NCBI GenBank assembly: GCA_003214175.1
Contig: QCLZ01000001.1
Location: 1-64,000, forward strand
Length of the DNA: 64,000 bases
Reading direction: 5' to 3'
Origin: Prochlorococcus sp. AG-418-I20
GTDB taxonomy: Bacteria > Cyanobacteriota > Cyanobacteriia > PCC-6307 > Cyanobiaceae
Shown here: positions 9,922-19,987 of the stretch, piece after piece
Position numbering within the stretch: the stretch's first letter is position 1
How the letters are laid out: each line of letters starts with the position of its first letter
Position numbers and translations under genes: made by a program
The notes under the pieces: model-generated
What the model was told of the DNA's origin: nothing
The model's input: the letters and a program-made list of their open reading frames with translations, nothing else
Database searches by the model: none

Positions 9922-10215
9922 ATGACAAAAATAACTAAAGAAGAGGTTAAAAAAGTTGCTCATTTAGCGAGACTGGAACTTAATGAAAATGAGATTAATA
10001 ATCACGCAACTCAACTAGAAAAAATATTGGAATATATTAAACAACTTGAAAAAATTGATACAGCTGATGTGCCATGTACAACAAGAGCTATAGAAGTTGT
10101 AAATGTATTTAGGAAGGACGAACAGAAAAATTCTGAATGTTTAGAAGAGCTTTTAGAGTTAGGTCCATCTAGAGAAGATCAATATTACAAAGTACCTAAA
10201 ATTATCGATGAATAA
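9922..10215 (+). CDS. gatC: Glutamyl-tRNA(Gln)/Asp-tRNA(Asn) amidotransferase subunit C
   Basis: Small chaperone subunit that holds GatA to GatB in the enzyme that converts misacylated Glu-tRNA(Gln) to Gln-tRNA(Gln). The 97-residue protein has the typical VKKVAHLARLEL start, a central LEKILEYIKQLEKIDT helix and the DVPCTT proline loop. A clear Shine-Dalgarno element AGGAGA lies about 8-9 nt before the ATG. gatA and gatB are not in this window. Its stop codon is 1 bp from the crtR stop on the opposite strand. Confidence 0.95.
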   Translation: MTKITKEEVKKVAHLARLELNENEINNHATQLEKILEYIKQLEKIDTADVPCTTRAIEVVNVFRKDEQKNSECLEELLELGPSREDQYYKVPKIIDE

Positions 10216-10216
10216 G

Positions 10217-11152
10217 TTAGTTGCTCCCTATAAATGTTTTATTCACTATCTTCAGTAAGAATTTTTTTATCTTATATCCTGGATATAAATTAATTATCTT
10301 TCTGATCTTCCCCCCCTTTTTGCTATGACTCCTTATACCTATTAATAAGTCGTAAATAAAATTAAAAATGTCTTCTTTACTTTCAAAGATACCAACACGT
10401 TGAGGGGAACCCTTCATATCCAACAGTGGTTTAGTTTTTTCATAAGCTATTTTGTATTCAAACCAAGGAATTGATGGCCAAAGATGATGGATAAGATGGT
10501 AGTTTTGACCCATTATTAGTAAATTCATAAATTTGCTTGGGTAAACTCGAGAATTTATCCACTTGTTTCTTGATCGAAAAGGTCTATGGGGAAGATAATC
10601 AAAGAATATTCCTAAAGTAACTCCAACCATTAATGCTGGTCCGAACCATAAATTATAGATTAGATTCATAAAATCAAATTTTATACCTGCCAAGATTATT
10701 GATATAAAGATTGATCTTTCAATACCCCATTGCAGTAGTTCATATTTTCGCCAAAGTTTTCTTTGAAAGAAAAAGACTTCATGATAAAAAAATCTTGGAG
10801 CAATTAACCAAATTGGACCGAAAGTACTGACGATATGATCTGGATCATTCTTGGGATGATTTACATGCATATGATGTTGTAAATGAACTCTTGTAAAAAC
10901 TGGAAAACTAAATCCTAAAAGAATTGCTGAACCATGCCCCATTGCTTGATTTATCCAAGGAACTGGATGTGCAGCTTTATGACAAGCATCATGAATGACT
11001 GTGCCTTCAACATGCAAAGCTAAGAAAGCAGTAGCAACTAGTAAAGGTAGAGGCCAAACACCTCTATACCATTGCCATATGCTAAGAAAAGCAAGAAAAT
11101 AACCACCAAAAAAAAGCCCCAGTGTTGGATTCCAAAAACTTGGTGGGTCCAC
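10217..11152 (-). CDS. crtR: Beta-carotene hydroxylase CrtR
   Basis: Membrane di-iron hydroxylase that makes zeaxanthin from beta-carotene. All histidine boxes are present: HDACHKAAH, HLQHHMHVN with NDPDHIV after it, HRPF and YHLIHHLWP, among hydrophobic segments. The coordinates use the GTG at 11152. Upstream codons (NWQREIKAY, then an open frame to a stop at 11243-11245) look like the usual family N-terminus but contain no ATG, GTG or TTG, so initiation is uncertain; an ATT start is one possibility. It converges on gatC with a 1 bp gap. Identity is firm; the start is not. Confidence 0.95.
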   Translation of the reverse strand: MDPPSFWNPTLGLFFGGYFLAFLSIWQWYRGVWPLPLLVATAFLALHVEGTVIHDACHKAAHPVPWINQAMGHGSAILLGFSFPVFTRVHLQHHMHVNHPKNDPDHIVSTFGPIWLIAPRFFYHEVFFFQRKLWRKYELLQWGIERSIFISIILAGIKFDFMNLIYNLWFGPALMVGVTLGIFFDYLPHRPFRSRNKWINSRVYPSKFMNLLIMGQNYHLIHHLWPSIPWFEYKIAYEKTKPLLDMKGSPQRVGIFESKEDIFNFIYDLLIGIRSHSKKGGKIRKIINLYPGYKIKKFLLKIVNKTFIGSN

Positions 11153-11405
11153 ATAGGCTTTTATTTCCCTTTGCCAATTGGAAGTTTTTGAAGAATTAGT
11201 AATATTTGTTGTATTTTTATGGGATAAGTTTGGAATAGTTTCTTATATTCTCTAAACAATATAACTAATAATTATGGATGATTGTATTCTCGATGCTGAA
11301 ATTTTTTTTAAAAAAGATATTTAATTAAATTTTATGTGTCAAATTAATCACCTTAGGTTAAAAATAATTTCTAAATTAGCCTCTTTCAATTAATATTTAT
11401 TTTGA

Positions 11406-11487
11406 GCGGTCGTGGCGGAATTGGTAGACGCGCGAGTTTTAGGTACTCGTATCTTCGGGTGTGGGAGTTCAAGTCTCCCCGACCGCA
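11406..11487 (+). tRNA. trnL: tRNA-Leu (anticodon TAG)
   Basis: An 82 nt class II tRNA with long variable arm. The acceptor GCGGTCG (11406-11412) pairs with CGACCGC (11480-11486), the discriminator is A, and CCA is not encoded. The anticodon stem CGAGT/ACTCG encloses the loop TTTAGGT, giving anticodon TAG for CUA/CUN leucine codons. The D-loop GGTAGACG and T-loop TTCAAGT are canonical. Confidence 0.97.
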
Positions 11488-11563
11488 CTTAAGAGAATTC
11501 TTATAGAAAGTTTATTTATTTATATCAACTTCTTATAATTTATTTAAATAATCTAATAATTTA

Positions 11564-12022
11564 ATGAATAGTTTCATGGTTTATTTGGGATCTTTTTATA
11601 TCGCTATTGGAACTATATTTATATTCGTACCGATAATTTATCTTGAGCTCGGCAAACCAAGAGACTTAATAAAAGCTTTTTTGAATTTATTAATAGGTTT
11701 TATATTAATAATAAAAAATAAAATAATAGATGAATCTTTTTTTGGAATCTTTCTTTTATTAACAATTCTAGTTGTTTTCTATTTGATAGAGCTTTTTTTA
11801 TCTAGGTGGTACCAATTGACAGATAATGAAAAGAAAAAACTAACTTCTTTTTTAGAATTCAAAAATAATCTTTCAAAAATATTAGAGGCTAGTAGTCTTG
11901 TAGTCAGTAATTTCACCAAACCTTTAAATTTATTCAATTTTGGTAGCAATAATCAAAATCTGACCCAAAAAAAGTGGGTAAGAAATGATAAAAATGATAA
12001 AAATGATAAAATAAAAGTCTGA
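11564..12022 (+). CDS. ycf66: Ycf66-like membrane protein
   Basis: A 152-residue protein with three N-terminal hydrophobic segments (residues about 4-27, 37-50 and 60-78), then RWYQLT and a hydrophilic tail. The layout and the LELGKPRDLIKA loop resemble the Ycf66 N-terminal family of cyanobacteria and some plastids, whose function is unknown. The extreme C-terminus is a perfect triple NDK repeat created by a 9 bp tandem repeat. It lies between tRNA-Leu and ileS, all on the plus strand. The family call is by pattern; the coding call is firm. Confidence 0.65.
   Translation: MNSFMVYLGSFYIAIGTIFIFVPIIYLELGKPRDLIKAFLNLLIGFILIIKNKIIDESFFGIFLLLTILVVFYLIELFLSRWYQLTDNEKKKLTSFLEFKNNLSKILEASSLVVSNFTKPLNLFNFGSNNQNLTQKKWVRNDKNDKNDKIKV
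11984..12010 (+). repeat. 9 bp in-frame tandem repeat, three copies
   Basis: The unit AATGATAAA occurs three times head to tail inside the end of the Ycf66-like gene and encodes three successive Asn-Asp-Lys triplets. Because the unit is a multiple of three, copy-number change would alter tail length without shifting the frame. Confidence 0.85.
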
Positions 12023-12143
12023 AACCTAATCAATTGGTTATTTGATACATACCAAAAAAACTACAAGTCATTTAAGAAAGAATATAATAAATTAAATTTA
12101 TTTAAACAATTCTTTTGATCACTAATATTTCCTATATCGCCGT

Positions 12144-15050
12144 ATGAAATCTCAAAATAGCAAAGAACAAAAATCAGACTTTTCTTATAAAGAAACTCTA
12201 AATTTACTTAAAACTGACTTCTCAATGCGGGCTAACTCAGTTGTAAGAGAACCTGAAATTCAGAATTTCTGGGCTAAAAATAATATTGATTTCGAATTAG
12301 GTTCAAAGAACCCAGGAAACACATTTACTTTGCATGATGGTCCACCATATGCAAATGGAGCGCTTCATATGGGTCATGCTCTCAATAAAGTCTTAAAAGA
12401 CATAATAAATAAATATAAAACCTTAAGAGGATTCAGGGTACATTACGTTCCTGGTTGGGACTGCCATGGATTACCTATTGAATTAAAAGTACTTCAAAAT
12501 TTAAAATCTGATGAAAGAAAGAATCTAGATACTTTGAATCTAAGAAAAAAAGCAACAGATTATGCATATATACAAATAAACAATCAAATGAAGGGCTTTA
12601 AAAGGTGGGGCATATGGGGAGATTGGGATAATCCTTACTTAACACTTAGGAAAAGTTATGAATCTGCTCAGATTGGGGTATTTGGGAAAATGTTTTTAAA
12701 TGGGTATATATATCGAGGTCTTAAACCTGTTCATTGGAGTCCATCTTCGAGGACTGCACTAGCAGAAGCAGAATTAGAATATCCTGATGATCATTCTTCA
12801 AATAGTATTTATGTTTCCTTAAAAATCACTAAATTATCTGAAAATATTCTTTTGGAATTATGTAAAGAGAATCCCAATATTGAAAAGGATGTTTTCCGAA
12901 GTAATTCTTTCATAACTATTTGGACTACCACACCCTGGACCATCCCAGCAAATGAAGCAGTTGCCGTAAATCCACAATTAACATATGTTTTTGCTCTTGA
13001 TGAAGAGAAACTAATATACCTTTTTGCAAAAGAATTATCTTCTGAAATTAGTAAAAAATTTAATAAAGATCTGAGGACTCTTTTTGAAGTTAAAGGAGCT
13101 TTCTTGGAAAATATTGAATATCAACATCCTACCAAAAATAAAAGTTGCAGAATTGTGATTGGTGGAGATTACATTACTACAGAATCTGGCACTGGAATTG
13201 TTCATACTGCGCCCGGTCATGGTATGGACGATTTCAATGTAGGTCAAAAATATGGTTTACCTACAACATGTATTGTTGATGAAAAAGGTAACCTAAATGA
13301 ATATTCTGGTCAATTCAAAGGATCAAATGTCCTAAAAGACGCAAATAATTTAATTATTGAACATTTAAAGAGAAATAATTTGCTTCTATTACAGGAAAAT
13401 TATAAGCATAGATACCCTTATGATTGGAGAACTAAAAAACCAACTATTTTTAGAGCAACAGAACAATGGTTTGCATCTGTAAATGGCTTTAGATCTTCTG
13501 CATTAAAGGCAATCGAAGATGTTGAGTGGATGCCAGCAACTGGAAAGAAAAGAATTTATTCCATGGTTGTTGGTAGAGGGGATTGGTGTATTTCCAGACA
13601 ACGGTCCTGGGGGGTTCCAATTCCAGTTTTTTATAAAAAAAATGGTAATGAAATTCTCTTAAACAGCGAGATAATTAATCACATAAAAGAACTTTTTAGA
13701 GAACACGGGGCAGATATTTGGTGGGATTGGGATGTTAAGAATCTATTGCCAGAAAATTATGTAAAAGATTCTGATCTATGGGAAAAAGGAACAGACACAA
13801 TGGATGTTTGGTTTGATTCAGGATCTAGCTGGGCCGCAGTTTGTGAACAAAGAAGTGAATTGAAATATCCAGCAGATCTTTATTTAGAGGGCTCTGATCA
13901 ACATAGAGGTTGGTTCCAGTCTTCTTTACTCACATCAGTTGCAGTTAATAATAAACCTCCATATAAGAAAGTTTTAACTCATGGCTTTGCACTTGATGAA
14001 AATGGAAGAAAAATGAGCAAATCTTTAGGCAACGTTGTTGATCCAAATATAATTATAAATGGAGGTAATAATAAAAAAACTGAACCTGCATATGGCGCTG
14101 ATGTTTTAAGACTATGGGTAAGCTCTGTGGATTATTCAGTAGATGTACCAATAGGTTCAAATATACTTAAGCAACTATCAGATGTTTATAGAAAAGTTCG
14201 TAATACTGCAAGATATCTTCTAGGTAACATTCATGATTATGACCCTAATATTGATAGTTTTGAAATTGATCAATTACCGCTTTTGGATCAATGGATGTTG
14301 GGCAGATTAGTTGAGGTTACAGATCAAATATCAAATGCTTATGAAAATTATGAATTTTCAAAATTTTTTCAAATTTTACAAAGTTTTTGCGTTGTAGATT
14401 TATCAAATTTTTATTTGGATATTGCGAAGGATAGGTTATATGTAAGTTCTAAATCCCAATTTAGAAGAAGATCATGTCAGTTTGTGATGTCAAAAGTTGT
14501 CGAAAATTTAGCTGTTCTTATTTCCCCAGTACTTTGTCATATGGCTGAAGATATTTGGCAGAATATTCCATATTCAACTAAAGAAAAATCAGTATTTGAA
14601 AGGGGATGGCCAATCTTTTCACAGTCATGGAAAAATAAAATACTTAATGAACACATTACTAATTTGAGAAATTTGAGAGTCGAAATTAACAAAGCTATAG
14701 AGGGATGTAGAAATAAACAAATAATTGGAGCAGCTTTAGAAACAGAAGTTAATTATTTACCTGAAGATAAAGTCGTAAAAGATTCTCTGACTTGGCTAGA
14801 AAAATTTGGTAATGAAGATGTAGATTTATTTAGGGATTGGCTTATAGTTTCTAATTTCAAAATGGTATCCGATTTGGATGAGAATTCACTAATTATCGAT
14901 AATAGTGAATTTGGAAAGATCCAAATTTTAAAGGCTGATGGTCAAAAATGTGATAGATGTTGGCATTATCAAAAAGAAACTTTTAGTGGAATCCAAAATA
15001 CAAAATTATGCAAGAGATGTTCGGATATTATTAATCTTCATTTTCCTTAA
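12144..15050 (+). CDS. ileS: Isoleucyl-tRNA synthetase
   Basis: Class I synthetase that charges tRNA-Ile and edits misactivated valine. The HIGH motif appears as HMGH in [17 protein letters not shown] near residue 72, the editing domain shows [18 protein letters not shown] and [14 protein letters not shown], and KMSKS is in [10 protein letters not shown] near residue 620. The C-terminal zinc-binding segment CDRCWHYQ...CKRC is intact. The 968-residue length is normal. The ATG at 12144 lies about 120 bp after the Ycf66-like gene. Its stop overlaps the next minus-strand gene by 4 bp. Confidence 0.98.
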   Translation: MKSQNSKEQKSDFSYKETLNLLKTDFSMRANSVVREPEIQNFWAKNNIDFELGSKNPGNTFTLHDGPPYANGALHMGHALNKVLKDIINKYKTLRGFRVHYVPGWDCHGLPIELKVLQNLKSDERKNLDTLNLRKKATDYAYIQINNQMKGFKRWGIWGDWDNPYLTLRKSYESAQIGVFGKMFLNGYIYRGLKPVHWSPSSRTALAEAELEYPDDHSSNSIYVSLKITKLSENILLELCKENPNIEKDVFRSNSFITIWTTTPWTIPANEAVAVNPQLTYVFALDEEKLIYLFAKELSSEISKKFNKDLRTLFEVKGAFLENIEYQHPTKNKSCRIVIGGDYITTESGTGIVHTAPGHGMDDFNVGQKYGLPTTCIVDEKGNLNEYSGQFKGSNVLKDANNLIIEHLKRNNLLLLQENYKHRYPYDWRTKKPTIFRATEQWFASVNGFRSSALKAIEDVEWMPATGKKRIYSMVVGRGDWCISRQRSWGVPIPVFYKKNGNEILLNSEIINHIKELFREHGADIWWDWDVKNLLPENYVKDSDLWEKGTDTMDVWFDSGSSWAAVCEQRSELKYPADLYLEGSDQHRGWFQSSLLTSVAVNNKPPYKKVLTHGFALDENGRKMSKSLGNVVDPNIIINGGNNKKTEPAYGADVLRLWVSSVDYSVDVPIGSNILKQLSDVYRKVRNTARYLLGNIHDYDPNIDSFEIDQLPLLDQWMLGRLVEVTDQISNAYENYEFSKFFQILQSFCVVDLSNFYLDIAKDRLYVSSKSQFRRRSCQFVMSKVVENLAVLISPVLCHMAEDIWQNIPYSTKEKSVFERGWPIFSQSWKNKILNEHITNLRNLRVEINKAIEGCRNKQIIGAALETEVNYLPEDKVVKDSLTWLEKFGNEDVDLFRDWLIVSNFKMVSDLDENSLIIDNSEFGKIQILKADGQKCDRCWHYQKETFSGIQNTKLCKRCSDIINLHFP

Positions 15051-15382
15051 ATCCAATTTTGTTGATTCAAAAAGAAAGCTGCATTTTGATTTTCTCTTAT
15101 CAGGTTATCTTTGTTTCCCTTTAAGGGTGCTTTAAAAAGTTTAAAATTTGTAAGTATATATCTAAATTCAATAACTTTTTTTTCTAAATCTATTTCAATT
15201 GGGTGAGTGGTAGAGCTACTAAAACCTTTGAAAATAATTATTTCTAACTGTTCCTTAAGATTTTCTTTTAGGATGTAACCATCTACCTTAAGTACCCTAT
15301 TGGGTATCAAGGAACTTATCTTTTCTAAGTTATTTAATAAATCAATATCTACCATTTTCGGAGAAAGAAGAGTTTCTTCCAT
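15047..15382 (-). CDS. Hypothetical protein, picocyanobacterial type
   Basis: A 111-residue soluble protein that I do not recognise. It has a helical N-terminal part ([15 protein letters not shown]), a central beta-rich stretch ([44 protein letters not shown]) and a polar tail rich in Asn and Gln. The [11 protein letters not shown] turn may be the conserved core. It begins inside the 3' end of the upstream membrane-protein gene (41 bp overlap, different frame) and ends 4 bp inside ileS on the other strand, so it is probably the second gene of a two-gene unit. Confidence 0.65.
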   Translation of the reverse strand: MEETLLSPKMVDIDLLNNLEKISSLIPNRVLKVDGYILKENLKEQLEIIIFKGFSSSTTHPIEIDLEKKVIEFRYILTNFKLFKAPLKGNKDNLIRENQNAAFFLNQQNWI

Positions 15383-15986
15383 TTTTTGGTAATTTAATAA
15401 TTGACCATTGGATAAAACCTAAGGTGTAGATTAATAATGAAAACAATCCTAAAAATTTTGCTAAAGGCTCAGTAAAGTTAGCCCCGAAGAAAAAATTAAA
15501 GAAATTTTTGATAATAATGTAGAAATTTGATGAAGGCTTTAGCCATATCTCACATGCAACCGAATTAATAGAGGAAAGGCAGCTAAAGTTTTGCAAACTT
15601 TGGATTAAGAAATTGAGAGATATAAAAGTAAGAGACCATCGCCATACTTTTGTCGTTGTGGTAAGAGGGTAAGTAAATTCATATTCTTTTAATTCATCAT
15701 TTATATCGTTCCAAAACCAAACTGAAATTGTCATCAATAATGTTGCAATATTTGTTATTAGAAGAGCATAACTATATTTACCCATTAAAAGAAAAAGGCT
15801 TATGAAAAATAAAAGGGATATTTTCCAATAAATTGATAGAAGTTTATTAACAGCTTTATTTCTTTTTTTAATTGACCAAAAGAATAAAGTAGCAGGAATA
15901 CCAAGAAGGAAAATTGTTGAAAGTTGAAAAGATAGCCAAATAGAAAGTTGATTAAAAACGTTCAAAACTTTTATTTTTATATACAT
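15342..15986 (-). CDS. Hypothetical multi-pass membrane protein (possibly DUF3177)
   Basis: A 214-residue integral membrane protein with about five hydrophobic segments (residues roughly 14-36, 49-68, 73-92, 116-128, 183-197). The cyanobacterial DUF3177 family has this size and topology, and I suggest it weakly. There is a loop with FWNDINDELKEYEFTYPLTTTTKVWRW that would be a good search probe. No catalytic motif is visible. It overlaps the following 111-residue gene by 41 bp, implying translational coupling, and is divergent from trmB. Confidence 0.65.
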   Translation of the reverse strand: MYIKIKVLNVFNQLSIWLSFQLSTIFLLGIPATLFFWSIKKRNKAVNKLLSIYWKISLLFFISLFLLMGKYSYALLITNIATLLMTISVWFWNDINDELKEYEFTYPLTTTTKVWRWSLTFISLNFLIQSLQNFSCLSSINSVACEIWLKPSSNFYIIIKNFFNFFFGANFTEPLAKFLGLFSLLIYTLGFIQWSIIKLPKNGRNSSFSENGRY

Positions 15987-16084
15987 AATAATTAAACATC
16001 AAACTGTTACTTTTTAACTTAGTATTGTCATAGTTATGAATATTATGAATCTTTTATTATTCCGAAGAATAGATTAATACTTGT

Positions 16085-16714
16085 ATGAGACAGCATGTTA
16101 ATCCTCTTAGCAAAAATTTCAAAGAAATTGAGAGTATCCCTTCTTTGAGTGAAATGTTTGGTGATCCTAAATTGAATCTGCATTTGGATATAGGATGTGC
16201 TGCTGGTGACTTTCTATTTGATTTGGCTTTAGTTAATACCAGTTGGAATTATTTGGGAATTGAAATACGCGAGAAATTAGTCAAAACAGCCAAATTAAAA
16301 ATGCGAGAAAGAGATACTAAAAATTTATATTTTGTATTTGGTAACGCTAATAATATTTTGAATGATGTCCAGAGTAAATTTTTTATAGAACATATAAAAA
16401 GTATTTCTTTTAACTTTCCAGATCCATGGTTTAAAAAGAGACATTATAAAAGGCGCGTAGTTCAGCCAGAATTTATTAATTTTCTCTCATATTCATTAAA
16501 AAAAGGATCCCTAATTTTCATAAAAACAGATGTAAAGGATTTATTTGATTATATGGATTGCACAATATCAAATAATTTAAATTTTAAAAAAATAGATAAA
16601 GAGGATTTTAATTATTCCGAAAGTTTTAATCCAAATAAAGTTAAAACTAATAGGGAAAAGTATGTCATCGTTAACCAACTTGATATTTTTGAGAGGATTT
16701 ATCAAAAAATCTGA
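16085..16714 (+). CDS. trmB: tRNA (guanine-N7)-methyltransferase TrmB
   Basis: SAM-dependent methylation of guanine 46 in the tRNA variable loop. The 209-residue protein has the SAM-binding motif [16 protein letters not shown] near residue 35, acidic [11 protein letters not shown], and the family signature [22 protein letters not shown]. The tail [10 protein letters not shown] also matches. It is convergent with glmM, ending 7 bp from its stop codon. Confidence 0.95.
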   Translation: MRQHVNPLSKNFKEIESIPSLSEMFGDPKLNLHLDIGCAAGDFLFDLALVNTSWNYLGIEIREKLVKTAKLKMRERDTKNLYFVFGNANNILNDVQSKFFIEHIKSISFNFPDPWFKKRHYKRRVVQPEFINFLSYSLKKGSLIFIKTDVKDLFDYMDCTISNNLNFKKIDKEDFNYSESFNPNKVKTNREKYVIVNQLDIFERIYQKI

Positions 16715-16721
16715 TTCCTAA

Positions 16722-18074
16722 TTAATTCATTATTTTATTGATTTCTAAACTGAGTTTGTTTGTTATTTCGCTTGATAAAGAATCAACTTTCTCCTGATTT
16801 TTCGCCTCAACAAGAATTCTCATTAAAGGTTCCGTACCGCTTGGCCTTATATAAATTCTACAATTTTCCGAGTAAATTTTCTGAAACTTTTCCATAGCTT
16901 GATCAATTAAGATTTTGGTTTTTGAATTGATTTTATTAATATTAAAATTTAAATTAATGTTTGTTAGTTTCTGTGGAAAAGGGTCGAAACTAGTTTTAAG
17001 CCATTCATTTAAAGTAATATTTTTCTTTTTACAGTATTTAGAAATTTGAAGTGCAGTTAATATTCCATCTCCAGAAAAATTATTGATTTTTGAAAGTATA
17101 TGACCTGACTGTTCACCTCCTAAAACAGCTCTTTTTTCTTTAATTGCGTCATGAACGTATTTATCTCCTACGTCAGTTCTATATAAAATTCCTCCAATTT
17201 TGTTCCAAGCCTTTTCAAAACCTAAATTTGCCATTTGAGTTGAAATTAGCAAATTATTTGTGAGACTCTTTTCTTCCATAAGTTCTCTTCCCCAAAGAAA
17301 CAAGATATGATCTCCATCCAATACATTGCCTTTAGAATCTAATCCAATTACTCTATCAGCATCACCATCGAAGCTAAATCCCATATCTGCAGAACATTCT
17401 CTTAATGCTTCTTTTAATGGATCTAGGTTAGTAGAACCACAATCAATATTAATTTTTAACCCGTTTTGAGAGTTATTTATAACTCTTACATCAGCACCAA
17501 GACTCTGAAAAATTGTTTTTGCACATGTTGTCGCTGAGCCATGGCAATTATCTAATATTATTTTAATACCACTTAAATTGTCTCCGCCCATTGTTTCGAT
17601 TAGGCTTTTTATGTAAAGCTTCATAAGCTCTGTGTTTGTTTGGAAAGAGATCTCTTTTGTCGCAACTGATATATTTTGACTTGACTCTTCTATAAATTTC
17701 TCGATTTTATGTTCAAAAATTTTGGAAATTTTTTGACCATTATGATCAAAGATTTTTATGCCATTATATTCGGGGGGATTATGACTCGCAGATATCATTA
17801 TCCCACTACTTAGCTTCTCTTGTTTGATTAAAAAAGGGATAGCTGGGGTGGGGCAGATTCCAATATCTACAAATTTTTTGCCACTAGCATTTATACCGTT
17901 TGTTATTGCTTGAAGCAGAATACTGCCACTAACTCTGGTATCTCTTCCAATTAATATTGGATTATTATTTTCCAAATTCGAGCCCAGAGCATATCCAACT
18001 TTATAAGCTAAAGAATAAGTTATCTCTTTATTAAATCTTCCTCTTATTCCATCAGTTCCAAAGATTGATTGCAT
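16722..18074 (-). CDS. glmM: Phosphoglucosamine mutase
   Basis: Interconverts glucosamine 6-phosphate and glucosamine 1-phosphate for UDP-GlcNAc, peptidoglycan and LPS. The start [11 protein letters not shown], the phosphoserine loop [16 protein letters not shown] near residue 97, the metal loop [20 protein letters not shown] and the phosphate-binding [15 protein letters not shown] are all present. Length of 450 residues is normal. A second phosphohexomutase of the PGM/PMM type lies at 47621, so substrate division between the two is expected but not proven here. Confidence 0.96.
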   Translation of the reverse strand: MQSIFGTDGIRGRFNKEITYSLAYKVGYALGSNLENNNPILIGRDTRVSGSILLQAITNGINASGKKFVDIGICPTPAIPFLIKQEKLSSGIMISASHNPPEYNGIKIFDHNGQKISKIFEHKIEKFIEESSQNISVATKEISFQTNTELMKLYIKSLIETMGGDNLSGIKIILDNCHGSATTCAKTIFQSLGADVRVINNSQNGLKINIDCGSTNLDPLKEALRECSADMGFSFDGDADRVIGLDSKGNVLDGDHILFLWGRELMEEKSLTNNLLISTQMANLGFEKAWNKIGGILYRTDVGDKYVHDAIKEKRAVLGGEQSGHILSKINNFSGDGILTALQISKYCKKKNITLNEWLKTSFDPFPQKLTNINLNFNINKINSKTKILIDQAMEKFQKIYSENCRIYIRPSGTEPLMRILVEAKNQEKVDSLSSEITNKLSLEINKIMN

Positions 18075-18206
18075 AATTAGATTTCAGGAATCAGAGATAA
18101 TTTGTGGGGATTCAATTCTTATTTTATCAGTTGATTAAAAGGAGAAGGATTTGCATTCTCTTTATTTGTTTAACTTATTTAAGATGTTTTTATCTAGTAA
18201 CTATTT

Positions 18207-18755
18207 ATGATGCAATCTGATAGCAGAGAGCCATTGTTGGGAACAAACTTAAAAGCAATAGTTTTTTTTATTATTACTATTGTCATTGTCTCTTTGATTT
18301 TGTTTAAAAATCTTTTTTTTCAATCTACTTATCTTCTTAAGAGTTTTGGAGAATTATCTGTTGATCCTGAAATAGCTTTTAAAAACAATAAGCCAACTTT
18401 TCTTGAATTTTATGCTGAGTGGTGCGAAGTTTGCAAAGAAATGGCGCCAAAAATATCTGCTTTAAAAGATGAATATGAAAAAGATATTAATTTTGTTTTT
18501 TTAAATGTGGACAATCCAAAATGGGGTAATTATATTCGCAAATTTGACGTCAATGGAATTCCTCAAGTTAATCTTTTTGATAAAACAGGCAACTTAAAAT
18601 CAACTTTTATAGGTAAACAAGAAGAATCAATAATGAGAGAATCCATTTTTAATTTAGAAAGAGAAGAGGTATCTCAAGAAGAAATTTTTAATACTGAATT
18701 TTCAGAAATTAAAGGTAAAAAAAATAGTGAGGTTTATCCTCGTAGTCATGGATAA
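18207..18755 (+). CDS. txlA: Membrane-anchored thioredoxin-like protein (TxlA/HCF164 type)
   Basis: A 182-residue protein with one N-terminal membrane segment (residues about 14-31) and a thioredoxin domain carrying the active site WCEVC in FYAEWCEVCKEMAP and the cis-proline loop GIPQVNLFD. The homologues TxlA and plant HCF164 carry reducing power across the thylakoid membrane for cytochrome c and b6f assembly; that role is inferred. The C-terminal 35 residues are polar and acidic. It is convergent with thyX with no gap between the two stop codons. Confidence 0.85.
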   Translation: MMQSDSREPLLGTNLKAIVFFIITIVIVSLILFKNLFFQSTYLLKSFGELSVDPEIAFKNNKPTFLEFYAEWCEVCKEMAPKISALKDEYEKDINFVFLNVDNPKWGNYIRKFDVNGIPQVNLFDKTGNLKSTFIGKQEESIMRESIFNLEREEVSQEEIFNTEFSEIKGKKNSEVYPRSHG

Positions 18756-19388
18756 TTACCAACCTAAAGATTTTGAAACAATAGGAAAACTTTCTTTGAA
18801 AATAGATTTGCAATCAAGGGCAATAGACATATGTTCTTTTTGGGTGCCGTGAGCTGCTCTTAAATGAATGTAATGTATCCATGACCTGCAAGATCCAGAC
18901 ATATAGATTCTTGTTGGAGTTGCTAATGGCAAAACGAATCTTGCACATTCTTTCGCGATTCCTTCAGCAAGTAAGTCTTCATATAAATCTGAGGCAGCTT
19001 TAAAATGAGAAGCAATTTTTGCGTTGAATCTCTTCTTTAATTCATCAGGAAGATCAGGTATAGAATTTTGCCTATTTTTAAAATCCTGCCTTCTAAGCTC
19101 TGGTAACGGGATATTCCCTAATTGAGAACTATCTGCATATCTCTGTGAAAATTCCTGGAAAGTAAATGATCTATGTCTTAAAATTTGAGCTGCAATTCCT
19201 CTATTAGTCTCTATTTGTAATGTCATAAATGACTGTTCAAAGACACTCCAATGTTCATGTTTAATGCAATAACTTAATAGTTTTGAATAATCTTCATTTT
19301 TTTGATTATTGGGATTACTAACTCTTGCAATATATGCCATTGTTTTTTCTGCATCAGGAGTTAGTGAAATTAGTTCAACTTTACTCAT
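18756..19388 (-). CDS. thyX: Flavin-dependent thymidylate synthase
   Basis: Makes dTMP from dUMP with methylene-tetrahydrofolate, FAD and NADPH. The ThyX signature is RHRSFTFQEFSQRY at residues 71-84 (consensus RHRxxSxxxxSxRY). The rest of the 210-residue protein, including PLATPTRIYMSGSCRSWIHYIHLRAA, fits the family. It is the last of three tightly packed minus-strand genes, 1 bp after dcd, which supplies its dUMP precursor. No thyA is seen in this window. Confidence 0.96.
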   Translation of the reverse strand: MSKVELISLTPDAEKTMAYIARVSNPNNQKNEDYSKLLSYCIKHEHWSVFEQSFMTLQIETNRGIAAQILRHRSFTFQEFSQRYADSSQLGNIPLPELRRQDFKNRQNSIPDLPDELKKRFNAKIASHFKAASDLYEDLLAEGIAKECARFVLPLATPTRIYMSGSCRSWIHYIHLRAAHGTQKEHMSIALDCKSIFKESFPIVSKSLGW

Positions 19389-19389
19389 T

Positions 19390-19983
19390 TTAGATTCTTG
19401 CTAATGTAACCCTTTCTGGTTGATTTTGATATTTACCTTTTCTATCTTGATATGTTGTTGAGCAAGGATCACCTTCAAAAAAGAGCAGTTGACAGATACC
19501 CTCATCTGCATAAATTCTGCAATCTGCACCTGAACTATTACTAAACTCTAAAGTTAAGTGGCCTTCCCATCCTGCTTCCGCGGGGGTGGTGTTTACTATT
19601 ATCCCTAGTCTTGCGTAAGTACTTTTGCCAATGCATATTACAGTTATATTTTCTGGAACTTTCATCTTTTCTAAAGCGACTCCTAAACCATAGGAGTGAG
19701 CAGGAAGAATAAAGAAGTCTCCATCATCGTCATGGTGAAGAATAGTTTTTTCTAAATTATCAGGATTAAATTTTTTTGGATTCATTACAGTACCAGGTAT
19801 ATGTCTAAAAATTAGGAATTCTTTTGATGAAAGTCTTAAATCATATCCATAGGAGGAACATCCGTAACTCAAAACAGGCTTTTGTTTATTATTAGGCTCA
19901 AGGTGCCGAACCAAATTTGACTGGAAGGGATTTATCATTCCTTCAGATGCTTTTTGGTTTATCCATAGATCATTTTTAAGCAT
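19390..19983 (-). CDS. dcd: dCTP deaminase
   Basis: Deaminates dCTP to dUTP, which after hydrolysis feeds thymidylate synthesis. The 197-residue protein has SYGCSSYGYDLRLS near residue 38, the nucleotide-binding CIGKSTYARLGI, and the catalytic Glu region TTPAEAGWEGHLTLEFSN. It lies 4 bp after the BtuR-like gene and 1 bp before thyX, forming a compact deoxynucleotide unit. A bifunctional dCTP deaminase/dUTPase cannot be excluded from sequence reading alone. Confidence 0.95.
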   Translation of the reverse strand: MLKNDLWINQKASEGMINPFQSNLVRHLEPNNKQKPVLSYGCSSYGYDLRLSSKEFLIFRHIPGTVMNPKKFNPDNLEKTILHHDDDGDFFILPAHSYGLGVALEKMKVPENITVICIGKSTYARLGIIVNTTPAEAGWEGHLTLEFSNSSGADCRIYADEGICQLLFFEGDPCSTTYQDRKGKYQNQPERVTLARI

Positions 19984-19987
19984 TGTC

